NCBI GenBank assembly: GCA_945947715.1 | Contig: CAMEYZ010000014.1 | Location: 1 to 19,627, forward strand | DNA from: an uncultured Clostridia bacterium | Lineage (GTDB): Bacteria; Bacillota; Clostridia; Oscillospirales; Ruminococcaceae | Length of the DNA stretch: 19,627 nucleotides | Direction: 5' to 3' | Made by a program: the position numbers and the translations under genes | In this document: in pieces, positions 7,304-13,875 of the stretch | Layout: every line of letters starts with the position of its first letter | How positions within the stretch are numbered: position 1 is the first letter of the stretch | The notes under the pieces: model-generated | Seen by the model: the letters and a program-made list of their open reading frames with translations, nothing else | Database searches by the model: none | What the model was told of the DNA's origin: nothing

Positions 7304-8041
7304 CTATCTGTATCTCCAGACTACGTATTTCAGTAGGAAATATGCGCAGCAGCCGACTACTGCAATTATCAGAAGTACGAAAACGATTATCATAAGCACA
7401 TGATTAACTCCGCCTGATGAGCCTTCTTCAATCACCATGTAATCTCCGATATTTTCTGCCATGCTGCCGTCGGGCTTATACAGGCAGAGCTCGTCGATAT
7501 TGCAGACATCACCCTTTATTCCGACCGAAGAAGAGGTGATTATCATACCGAACATGTTATTGTTCATGGTCTCGGGGATAGTAAGTGTGACTGTTTCCCA
7601 GATAGGATTTGCAGTCATTGCTATTGTTTCGGCCAGGTAAACATCTCCGTCCGAATAGAATGCAAGCTCATCAGCTCCCGAAGAGGGCGCATATACCTTA
7701 AGGGATATGGTACAGCCTGCAAGGCTTTCCAGTCCGAAATCGGCACAGTTAAAGGAGATACCTGTGATCGAATTTCCGGAGCTTTCGAGAAAATCCTCCG
7801 ATATTACCAGAGAACCATTTGCTGCAGCCTTTTCCGTAGTTATCCGATAACTCAGTCCTGTATCCTCAGCTGCGCCGAAGGTATTTATGTATCCCAGGGC
7901 TTCATTGGTATCAAAGCAAATAGTGGAGCTCGCTGTAGGAGCCTCTGTTTCCTCTTCAGACTCGGCGCATGCGGGAAAAGCGGTCATAGTAAAACCGATC
8001 ACTGCCGCTGCCGCAATGCTGATCATTTTCTTCATATTCAT
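7304..8041 (-). CDS. Secreted, C-terminally membrane-anchored beta-sandwich protein, unknown function
   Basis: Not assigned to a named family. The 245 residues show an N-terminal signal peptide (basic MNMKKM, hydrophobic AAAAVIGFTM, probable cleavage after ACA near residue 26), an acidic Glu/Thr-rich linker, a beta-rich domain at about 40-195, and one C-terminal transmembrane helix near 217-240 followed by a short basic tail. The domain pattern ISLKVYAP...WETVTLTIPE...GDVCNIDELCLY is typical of galactose-binding-like/CBM-type jelly rolls in rumen clostridia, in which a WxxVTLTIP strand precedes an IDxxxLY strand. A role in binding wall or plant polysaccharide at the cell surface is therefore possible but unproven. 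The frame opens at 8107, but ATG 8041 has an AGGA site 9 nt away and begins the signal peptide; ATG 8035 is a close alternative. The foldback repeat starts right after the stop codon. Confidence 0.8.
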   Translation of the reverse strand: MNMKKMISIAAAAVIGFTMTAFPACAESEEETEAPTASSTICFDTNEALGYINTFGAAEDTGLSYRITTEKAAANGSLVISEDFLESSGNSITGISFNCADFGLESLAGCTISLKVYAPSSGADELAFYSDGDVYLAETIAMTANPIWETVTLTIPETMNNNMFGMIITSSSVGIKGDVCNIDELCLYKPDGSMAENIGDYMVIEEGSSGGVNHVLMIIVFVLLIIAVVGCCAYFLLKYVVWRYR

Positions 8042-8349
8042 ATCATATTTTCCTACCCTTTGCGAAAAATTACATAAACCCGTACTCATTATCCCTGTAC
8101 GGTCCAATTAAAAAATCAAATAACACTCTATTATATACATTTTACTACATCGAGTAAAATTTGTCAATACAATTTTTCATCTATTACGAAATCATTTTGT
8201 AAACTTTTTTCTATAATAGGGAAATACCGTTCATAAGTAATGTCACCGTTTCCATTTCCCGATGCTCTGCCACAAAATCCACATATTGCACTCACAGCTG
8301 CACCCGAAACAGACCGTAGATGTCTGCCGCGAGCGCAGCTGATAGAAGC
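8042..8349. other. Intergenic region between the EF-G-like gene and the anchored protein gene
   Basis: This 308-nt stretch holds the promoter and palindrome at 8139-8167 and the leader of the downstream gene. The part next to the EF-G-like gene (8170-8349) shows short GC-rich inverted repeats (CAGCTG types) but no hairpin followed by a T-run, so I cannot name a terminator for that gene. I see no supported ORF or RNA here. Confidence 0.5.
8139..8167 (-). promoter_or_regulatory. Predicted promoter with overlapping palindrome, gene at 7304-8041
   Basis: TTGACA (8167-8162), 17 nt, TAAAAT (8144-8139) on the minus strand; a second TATAAT a few bases downstream is wrongly spaced. A perfect 7-bp inverted repeat, ATTTTAC (8139-8145) and GTAAAAT (8154-8160), covers the -10 box and half the spacer, an arrangement expected of a repressor site. 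Confidence 0.6.
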
Positions 8350-10428
8350 TTATTCTGACTTATCTGCCGAAAGGATGACCTCTGCAACAAGGTTTGCGGG
8401 GAGCTGCTCATATCTTAAGAATTCCATGTCAAAGCTGCCCTTGCCTCTTGTGATCTGTCTGAGCTGAGTGGTAAAGCTGTGCATTTCTCTCATAGGCACT
8501 TCAGCTTCGATGCAGGTATAGCCCTTCTTAACGGGATTCATTCCCACAACTCTTCCTCTGCGCTTGTTAAGGTCACCCATGATATCGCCCGTATTATCGT
8601 CGGGAGCGATAACTGAAAGCTTTCCGATAGGCTCTAAGATAGCGGGATCAGCCTGCTTCATGCCCTCCTTGTAGGCAATGGAAGCGGCAGTCTTGAATGC
8701 CATTTCCGAGCTGTCAACAGGGTGATAGGAGCCGTCCACCAGGATAGCCTTCACGCCCACAACAGGGAAGCCTGCCAGAACGCCCTTCTTCATGGAATCC
8801 TGAAGTCCCTTTTCAACTGCGGGGAAGTAATTCTTAGGAACTGCGCCGCCGAACACCTTTTCCTCAAACACCAGCGTATCAGAAACGCAGGGCTCAAATT
8901 CTATCCATACATGACCATACTGTCCATGACCACCGGACTGCTTCTTGTGCTTGCCCTCGGTCTTGACCTTTTTGCGGATAGTTTCCTTATATGCGATCTT
9001 CGGCACGGTGAGCACAACGTCTGCGCCGAACTTGGACTTAAGCTTGGATATTGCCACCTCAAGATGCTGTTCGCCCAGTCCGGAGAGTATCTCTTCCTTT
9101 GTATCGGGGTCGCGGAACTCAGCAAGGGTCTTATCCTCCTCCAGGAGCTTCTGGAGACCTGCGGAGATTTTGCTCTCATCGCCCTGAGCCTTAGCACCTA
9201 CTGCCATGCTGAAGCAGGGCTTGGGGAACTCAATGGGCTCGAAGGAGATAACTCTGTCAGAAGCGCAGATAGTATCGTTGGTAGCCGCGTTGATCTTGAC
9301 TGCAGCCACGATATCGCCTGCCTGTGCGGAGGATATTTCCGTCTGCTTCTTACCGCATACGGTATAAAGCTTGCCCAGCTTTTCGGGACTTCCGGTCGAA
9401 GCGTTGATATAATCGCCGTTAGACTTGATAACTCCGTCCATGACCTTGATAAAGGACATTTTCCCAACGAACGGGTCAGCGATGGTCTTGAATACGAAGC
9501 CTGCTGCGGGAGCAGAGCTATCGTAATGAGTTTCGGTGATATCGTCTCCTGCGGTAGCCGCAACAGGAGGACAATCTGCAGGAGAGGGCATCAGCAGCTC
9601 AATCTCCTTAAGGAGCATATCTATGCAGCCCATGGTGATATCCGAGCAGCAGATAACAGGTGTGATAACGCCCGAGTTCATGCCCTTATGCAAACCGTGG
9701 ACAAGCTCCTTCTGAGTGAAGGCCTCGCCCTCGAAGAACTTTTCCATAAGCTCCTCATCGGTCTCGGCAACAGCCTCGGAGAATGCGGCAATAAGTCCGT
9801 CAAGACGATAGTCCATCTTCTCGCTGATCTCAGCGGTGGGCATTTCTGTCTCCACAGCATTTCCCTTTTCGTCGTATGTATAAGCCTTCATCTCGATAAG
9901 ATTTACATATGAAACGACCTTATGATCGCTGATAACAGGCACTATAACAGGGCACACAGTAGGTCCGAATACAGTTTTCAGGTCGGTGAGCACGTTGTAG
10001 AAATTAGCATCGGAGTCGTCCACCTTTGTGATAACGAACATCTTAGCCTTTCCGAGAGCAGTAGCCTTTTCGTAAGCCTTTTCGGTGCCGACCTTAACGC
10101 CCGACTTGCCCGAAACGGTGATAAGAACAGTATCTGCAGCGGTTATAGCCTCGATAGATTCTCCCTCGAAGTCAAAGAGTCCGGGAGCGTCAAGAAGATT
10201 TACCTTGATGCCGTTGTACTCAAAGGACGCCAGTGCGGCATTAAGAGATGCCTTGCGCTTGATTTCCTCAGCGTCGTAGTCGCATACGGTATTTCCGTCG
10301 GCTGTTTTGCCGAGTCTGTCGGAGGCGCCTGCCTTATACAGCAGAGATTCTGCCAGAGTAGTTTTACCTGAGCCTGCATGACCTGCAATAGCTATATTTC
10401 TTATGCTTTCAGCGGAATAGTCTTTCAT
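8350..10428 (-). CDS. EF-G-like translation GTPase (EF-G2-type paralogue)
   Basis: A 692-residue protein with the full EF-G domain order: G domain, domain II, III, IV (GHGQYGHVWIEFEP, then YHPVDSSEMAF) and V (REMHSFTTQLRQITRGKGSF). It therefore should bind the ribosome as a GTPase, but it differs from canonical FusA in its nucleotide motifs: G1 is GHAGSGKT at 16-23 (usual GHIDAGKT), G3 is DAPGLFDF at 80-87 (usual DTPGHVDF), so the catalytic His is replaced, and G4 is TKVD at 134-137 (usual NKMD). The switch I Thr motif is also altered (RKASLN). These are features of the EF-G-like/EF-G2 group found beside a normal EF-G in many bacteria; its role is not settled. ATG 10428 has AAGGAG 9 nt upstream. 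It is monocistronic or first in its direction. Confidence 0.93.
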   Translation of the reverse strand: MKDYSAESIRNIAIAGHAGSGKTTLAESLLYKAGASDRLGKTADGNTVCDYDAEEIKRKASLNAALASFEYNGIKVNLLDAPGLFDFEGESIEAITAADTVLITVSGKSGVKVGTEKAYEKATALGKAKMFVITKVDDSDANFYNVLTDLKTVFGPTVCPVIVPVISDHKVVSYVNLIEMKAYTYDEKGNAVETEMPTAEISEKMDYRLDGLIAAFSEAVAETDEELMEKFFEGEAFTQKELVHGLHKGMNSGVITPVICCSDITMGCIDMLLKEIELLMPSPADCPPVAATAGDDITETHYDSSAPAAGFVFKTIADPFVGKMSFIKVMDGVIKSNGDYINASTGSPEKLGKLYTVCGKKQTEISSAQAGDIVAAVKINAATNDTICASDRVISFEPIEFPKPCFSMAVGAKAQGDESKISAGLQKLLEEDKTLAEFRDPDTKEEILSGLGEQHLEVAISKLKSKFGADVVLTVPKIAYKETIRKKVKTEGKHKKQSGGHGQYGHVWIEFEPCVSDTLVFEEKVFGGAVPKNYFPAVEKGLQDSMKKGVLAGFPVVGVKAILVDGSYHPVDSSEMAFKTAASIAYKEGMKQADPAILEPIGKLSVIAPDDNTGDIMGDLNKRRGRVVGMNPVKKGYTCIEAEVPMREMHSFTTQLRQITRGKGSFDMEFLRYEQLPANLVAEVILSADKSE

Positions 10429-10494
10429 TGATAATCGCTCCTTAAATTGAATTTTTGTGCATAAACAACAACAAAGCTGCCATTTCCATTAATA

Positions 10495-10523
10495 ATTATA
10501 CACTATTTATACAATTAATGCAA
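10495..10523 (-). promoter_or_regulatory. Predicted sigma-A promoter of the EF-G-like gene
   Basis: TTGCAT (10523-10518), 17 nt, TATAAT (10500-10495) on the minus strand. Transcription would start near 10488, leaving a leader of about 60 nt with no evident structure. Confidence 0.7.
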
Positions 10524-10597
10524 TAGTTTTAAAAAACTTTTACGAATTACATTAAATACTGCACGCTTTTTTGTACATAATAACAATAAAATATTCC

Positions 10598-10643
10598 ACA
10601 TAAAAGAAACTTTATGTAAAATATGACATATTATCCATATTTT
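10598..10643. promoter_or_regulatory. Two abutting perfect AT-rich inverted repeats
   Basis: ACATAAA (10598-10604) pairs with TTTATGT (10611-10617); the next base begins AAAATATG (10618-10625), which pairs with CATATTTT (10636-10643). They sit between divergent genes and may be operators. AT-rich palindromes also arise by chance in such DNA, so confidence is low. Confidence 0.3.
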
Positions 10644-10923
10644 GTCACCAAATCAACAGAGTTTATATCCTCATTATCCATTAGCATAGTCTGTCGATTC
10701 CAGACCATAAAAAACTTATGCAAGGAAAAATTAATTCCGCTTTCGACTTGTTTTTTTAATAAATGGAGTTAAAATTACAGAATATAAAGCACTGATATTT
10801 CAGTCCCGAGTGCAGAAAATATAGATATAGACCGAACTAACGAAAAATCAGCGGGCAGCGTAAATACGCAACATATGAACAGGGCACAAATGATAATTTC
10901 CGGATTTCGGTCTTTTTGTATAG

Positions 10924-10950
10924 AAAGGAGATGCTTTCGGCTAAATAATG
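10924..10950 (+). promoter_or_regulatory. spoIVB start region with SD-proximal 5-codon ORF
   Basis: AAAGGAG (10924-10930) is followed directly by an ATG (10931) that opens a 5-codon ORF whose TAA (10946-10948) overlaps the spoIVB ATG (TAATG). The SD is 17 nt from the gene start, longer than normal, so translation may be re-initiated from the mini-ORF. The same SD-ATG pattern occurs in front of pyrB. Confidence 0.4.
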
Positions 10951-12189
10951 AAAAAAGCGGTAAAAATATTTTCCGTGCTTCTCTATCTGGCAGTTGCGGC
11001 AGCTGCAGCGCTCATTGTCTACTATAATATAATTCTTCCCGACAAGTATTATATTACAGAAGGCGGAACGCTGGAATTTGACTCGTCCATCGGCGTAATG
11101 GCGGCAGCCTCTTCCACAGAGCTTTCCGAATGTGCAGCGGACTTTTCTGAAAGCCGCTCCTGTGATGTAAAAAGCGTCCAGCTGAAGCTTTTCGGGATTT
11201 TTCCCATAAAGGACGTGGACGTCCGCGAGGTCTCCGAGGCGGCGGTGATACCCTGCGGAACTCCATTCGGCATAAAGCTGCTTACCGACGGAGTTATGGT
11301 CGTGGATATCAACAGCTTTGAAAGCGGCGGTCAGCTGGTATCTCCCGCTTCCGACGCCGGAATAAAAAAAGGCGATATCATAATCAGCGTTTCGGGAAAA
11401 TCGGTCACATCGACAGCGGATATTTCCGAGGCACTCTCATGCAGCGGCGGAAAAACTGTCGGCGTGAAGATAAGACGCAGCGGTGTGGAATCGGTGGTCT
11501 TTCTGAGGCCCGAGCTTTCCTCCGAGGACAGCTGCTATCATGCGGGAATGTGGGTCCGCGACAGCTCCGCGGGGATAGGCACTCTGACGTTCTATGACCC
11601 GTCCAACGGCTGCTATGCAGGACTTGGACATCCTGTGTGCGACGTTGATACGGGCGAGATACTTCCGCTGTGCAGCGGAGAATCGGCGGACGTCATAATC
11701 AGCGGCATCAAGAAGGGCACCACAGGCGCTCCCGGTGAGCTTATGGGAGCGTTCATCACCGACAGCAGGAGCGGAACTATAGAAATAAACAGCGAACGTG
11801 GTATTTTCGGCAGAATGGACAGCGCGCCGGTCTTTGGCAGCGCAATGCCTATTGCAATGCGGCAGGAGGTCCAGACAGGCGAGGCAGTTATCCTATCCAC
11901 TCTTAAGGGCTGTACTCCCTCGGAGTACACTATCAATATCGAAAAGATAGACCTAAACGACAGCGAGGGCGGCCATAACATGGTGATAAGAGTTACTGAC
12001 GAAAAGCTCATATCCGAAGCTGGCGGCATAGTTCAGGGAATGAGCGGCAGTCCCATAATCCAGAACGGTAAGATAGTGGGCGCAGTGACCCACGTTTTCG
12101 TAAATGACCCTCTTAAAGGATATGCGATATTCGCCGATTCCATGTATGACGAAATGCAGACCTTAAATCCCCTTGACAAGGCGGCATAG
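10948..12189 (+). CDS. spoIVB: SpoIVB sporulation serine peptidase (S55) with PDZ domain
   Basis: Forespore-made protease secreted into the space between the two spore membranes, where it cleaves SpoIVFA and so releases the SpoIVFB protease to activate sigma-K in the mother cell. The 413 residues contain an N-terminal membrane/signal segment at about 7-27, a PDZ domain at about 105-190 (SPASDAGIKKGDIIISVSG), and the S55 peptidase domain with His228 in GLGHPV, Asp351 in VIRVTDE and Ser368 in GMSGSPI, in the same order and spacing as B. subtilis His236, Asp363 and Ser378. THVFVNDPLKGY near the end is a family hallmark. It indicates a spore-forming organism or recent descendant. The usual recN/spo0A neighbours are not seen. 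An in-frame stop just upstream fixes the start at ATG 10948, 17 nt after the SD. Confidence 0.97.
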   Translation: MKKAVKIFSVLLYLAVAAAAALIVYYNIILPDKYYITEGGTLEFDSSIGVMAAASSTELSECAADFSESRSCDVKSVQLKLFGIFPIKDVDVREVSEAAVIPCGTPFGIKLLTDGVMVVDINSFESGGQLVSPASDAGIKKGDIIISVSGKSVTSTADISEALSCSGGKTVGVKIRRSGVESVVFLRPELSSEDSCYHAGMWVRDSSAGIGTLTFYDPSNGCYAGLGHPVCDVDTGEILPLCSGESADVIISGIKKGTTGAPGELMGAFITDSRSGTIEINSERGIFGRMDSAPVFGSAMPIAMRQEVQTGEAVILSTLKGCTPSEYTINIEKIDLNDSEGGHNMVIRVTDEKLISEAGGIVQGMSGSPIIQNGKIVGAVTHVFVNDPLKGYAIFADSMYDEMQTLNPLDKAA

Positions 12190-12371
12190 AAAAACAAAAA
12201 AGGGTCACGAAAATTTTCGAGACCCTTTTTTGCTTTTGCGCGGTCATATGCCTTGGGATTTTCAGAACGGCGGGTGACGGGAGATATCCCGCCCCAGCTC
12301 TTCCGCTGCTTTTTGTAATATTCCCTCTGCATTTTCTTGCTCATTTTTTCTATCGGTACATATTTTTTCAT
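12033..12371 (-). CDS. Small basic protein encoded without a stop codon before its terminator; candidate ribosome-rescue factor
   Basis: Formally a 112-codon frame, but only the first ~58 residues look real. Residues 1-46 carry 15 Lys/Arg against 4 acidic residues and contain SWGGISPVTR (25-34) followed by NPKAYDR (38-44), a pattern I associate from memory with short uncharacterised clostridial proteins. Codons 47-59 coincide with the terminator shared with spoIVB; beyond it the frame runs 157 nt antisense to spoIVB and shows no protein-like character. Most transcripts should thus end in the frame and lack a stop codon, as known for arfA of E. coli and brfA of B. subtilis. The alternative is that a stop codon just before the hairpin was lost by mutation. 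ATG 12371 follows rtcB by 30 nt with an AAAGGA-type site (GAAAGGAAGC), so it is the distal gene of the rtcB operon. Confidence 0.75.
   Translation of the reverse strand: MKKYVPIEKMSKKMQREYYKKQRKSWGGISPVTRRSENPKAYDRAKAKKGLENFRDPFLFFYAALSRGFKVCISSYMESANIAYPLRGSFTKTWVTAPTILPFWIMGLPLIP
12196..12231. terminator. Bidirectional intrinsic terminator: ends spoIVB, lies inside the reading frame of the small basic protein
   Basis: Arms AAAAAAGGGTC (12196-12206) and GACCCTTTTTT (12221-12231), with an inner CGAAAA/TTTTCG pairing and one A-A mismatch. On the plus strand it follows the spoIVB stop codon by 7 nt. On the minus strand the hairpin plus T-run (TTTTTTGTTTTT) falls on codons about 47-59 of the 12033-12371 frame, before any stop codon. 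Confidence 0.92.
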
Positions 12372-12401
12372 ATTGACCAGCTTCCTTTCTGTGTAAAAAT
12401 G

Positions 12402-13607
12402 TTATTCCTCGGCTCCCGCCTTGAAATTGTAGATTGGTTTTATTATCTCGATGATATCCGCCGTATCTCCCAGATTTCCGACGATATCGTCAATGCTCTT
12501 ATAGGCCATGGGACATTCATCAAGAGTGCCCCTGCCTATGGTAGTGCTGTAGATACCCGCCATCTGCTTTTTAAATTCGCTGACGGTAAAGCTTGCCTTT
12601 GCTTCTCCCCTGCTCATAAGCCTGCCTGCGCCGTGGGGTGCGGAGCAGTTCCAGTCGGGATTTCCCTTACCAGTGCAGATAAGGCTTCCGTCTCTCATAT
12701 TGATAGGGATAATGAGCTTTTCCCCTTTCATGGCAGAAACTGCGCCCTTTCGCAGTATCATATTGTCGGTGTCGATATAGTTGTGGACCGTGGTGAACTG
12801 CTCCACGAGATTAAGCTTCATTCCGCGGATAATTTCATCCATCATAGCCCTTCGGTTAAGAGCAGCATACTGCTGAACGAGCTTCATATCGTGAATATAG
12901 TCATCAAACAGGCTCCCGCTCACATAGGCAAGTGATTTCGGGACATTCGTGCGCTTGGTGTTTTCCAGCTTTTTCAGCTCCCGTCTTATTTCCCTGTGGC
13001 GACCCTGTGCCTTCAGGCTGTCGATAAGCTGCCGCACCGCTTCATCATCTGCCCGGTTAAGCTGCCTGAAACCTGCCTCCTGATAGTATTTGGCCACCTC
13101 AACGCCCAGATGTCTGGAGCCGCTGTGGATAACGATGTAAATGCCGCTTTCTCCCCTGTCCACCTCGATGAAATGATTTCCTCCGCCGAGAGTCCCCAGC
13201 GAACATTCAGCACGGCGCAGGTCTATCTTATCGGCACATCTTAATGCGGCGAGCTCAATATTTTCCGCATACTTATGGGGAGTGCTGCGGATAGAAAAGC
13301 CGGAGGGTATCTTATTTCTGATAAGCTTATCCAGCTGCATAAGCTCGATGCTGCGTTCCTTTATCCGAACAGTCTCCATGCCGCAGCCAATATCATATCC
13401 AACAAGATTCGGGACAATCTTATCTGTAACGGTCATGGTAGTCCCGATAACGCAGCCTGCCCCTGCATGAACGTCGGGCATCATTCGGATACGCTGTCCG
13501 ACGGTAAATTCCTGACTGCAAAGCTCGATTATCTGCGAGACCGAGGCGCCGTCAATCACATCGGTGAATACCTTTGCAGAGCTATATTTTCCATTTAATT
13601 CGATCAT
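12402..13607 (-). CDS. rtcB: RtcB family RNA-splicing/repair ligase
   Basis: GTP- and Mn-dependent ligase that joins RNA 3'-phosphate (or 2',3'-cyclic phosphate) and 5'-OH ends, as in repair of cleaved tRNA or rRNA. The 401 residues include the metal ligands in MPDVHAG (Asp45, His47), Cys75 in GYDIGCGM, GGGNHF (Asn144, His145), HSGSRH (His161) and HNYID (His275), and His325 in SAPHGAGR, the guanylylation site. It is shorter than archaeal RtcB (about 480 residues), fitting the compact bacterial subgroup. The frame is open to 13649, but those codons cover the leader/terminator region; ATG 13607 has AAAGGA 8 nt upstream. No archease or rtcA/rtcR is nearby. It sits behind a leader ORF and terminator and before a small basic protein. 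Confidence 0.95.
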   Translation of the reverse strand: MIELNGKYSSAKVFTDVIDGASVSQIIELCSQEFTVGQRIRMMPDVHAGAGCVIGTTMTVTDKIVPNLVGYDIGCGMETVRIKERSIELMQLDKLIRNKIPSGFSIRSTPHKYAENIELAALRCADKIDLRRAECSLGTLGGGNHFIEVDRGESGIYIVIHSGSRHLGVEVAKYYQEAGFRQLNRADDEAVRQLIDSLKAQGRHREIRRELKKLENTKRTNVPKSLAYVSGSLFDDYIHDMKLVQQYAALNRRAMMDEIIRGMKLNLVEQFTTVHNYIDTDNMILRKGAVSAMKGEKLIIPINMRDGSLICTGKGNPDWNCSAPHGAGRLMSRGEAKASFTVSEFKKQMAGIYSTTIGRGTLDECPMAYKSIDDIVGNLGDTADIIEIIKPIYNFKAGAEE

Positions 13608-13653
13608 ATAGTTATTCCTTTCTCTGAATATTGTCCCTTCGGACAACAAAAAA

Positions 13654-13675
13654 GCGCTCCCGAAAACGGAAGCGC
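13654..13675 (-). terminator. Intrinsic terminator between leader ORF and rtcB (attenuator candidate)
   Basis: On the minus strand GCGCTTCCG (13675-13667), loop TTTT, CGGGAGCGC (13662-13654), then six T (13653-13648). Stem of 9 bp with one G-T pair. A further small hairpin, TTGTCC-CTTC-GGACAA (13631-13646), follows directly. The terminator lies 40 nt before the rtcB start, inside the rtcB transcription unit. Confidence 0.85.
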
Positions 13676-13691
13676 ACGATGTATATATCCG

Positions 13692-13781
13692 TCAGAAGGA
13701 AGCTTCGGGCGGATAAACCTCACATATGCACAGCCGTTTGCTGCAATGTTTTTCAGTTGTTATTATGTATGCTATTGTCAT
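13692..13781 (-). CDS. 29-residue leader ORF upstream of rtcB
   Basis: ATG 13781 has an ideal site, AAAGGAGG with 8 nt spacing, and the ORF closes at a TGA 17 nt before the rtcB terminator hairpin. The peptide starts MTIAYIITTEKHC and contains three Cys (13, 18, 20) and PPEASF at its end; it has no signal peptide or membrane segment. I do not recognise it. Position between a consensus promoter and a terminator in front of rtcB is typical of a leader peptide. The GCTTCC of codons 27-28 (13703-13698) can pair with GGGAGC of the terminator's 3' arm, which would compete with terminator formation, so ribosome position on this ORF could switch read-through into rtcB. It may instead be an independent small protein. 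Confidence 0.6.
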   Translation of the reverse strand: MTIAYIITTEKHCSKRLCICEVYPPEASF

Positions 13782-13836
13782 GGTATCCGCCTCCTTTCAT
13801 ATGATCGTAATAATTCAAGCTGATAAGCTTTATGAT

Positions 13837-13865
13837 ATGATATCACACTTTTTCGGATATGTCAA
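13837..13865 (-). promoter_or_regulatory. Strong sigma-A promoter of the leader ORF-rtcB-small protein unit
   Basis: Perfect TTGACA (13865-13860), 17 nt, TATCAT (13842-13837) on the minus strand. Transcription would begin near 13830, about 48 nt before the leader ORF. Confidence 0.8.
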
Positions 13866-13875
13866 GAGCTTTTTC

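Larger units (their letters stand above)
10429..10947. other. Divergent intergenic region, EF-G-like gene / spoIVB
   Basis: A 519-nt AT-rich stretch without a supported gene. It contains the promoter of the EF-G-like gene (10495-10523) and two adjacent perfect inverted repeats: ACATAAA-N6-TTTATGT (10598-10617), immediately followed by AAAATATG-N10-CATATTTT (10618-10643). For spoIVB a forespore sigma factor (F/G) is expected. A weak sigma-G-like match, TAAATA-17-CATAATA, sits about 370 nt upstream of the gene, too uncertain to annotate. One TGTCGAT at 10692-10698 is one base off the Spo0A box. Confidence 0.5.

Noticed and set aside
6779..7336. 185-codon plus-strand ORF across the pyrB leader and foldback element
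   Set aside because: Runs through palindromes, the pyrB promoter and the end of the neighbouring gene; no RBS; the translation is low-complexity and repeat-derived.
8240..8467. 75-codon plus-strand ORF starting in the intergenic region
   Set aside because: Overlaps the 3' end of the EF-G-like gene antisense, no promoter or SD, Pro-rich shadow.
8722..9912. 396-codon ORF on the plus strand
   Set aside because: Antisense shadow of the EF-G-like gene, caused by codon bias of the real gene; Leu/Cys/His-rich translation without family features.
10550..10583. Sigma-G promoter for spoIVB (TAAATA-17-CATAATA)
   Set aside because: Imperfect -35, about 370 nt from the gene, in AT-rich DNA where such matches are frequent.
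12033..12195. C-terminal half of the 112-codon small-protein frame as functional sequence
   Set aside because: It lies beyond the terminator and is antisense to the conserved SpoIVB active-site region; it looks like a shadow rather than selected protein.
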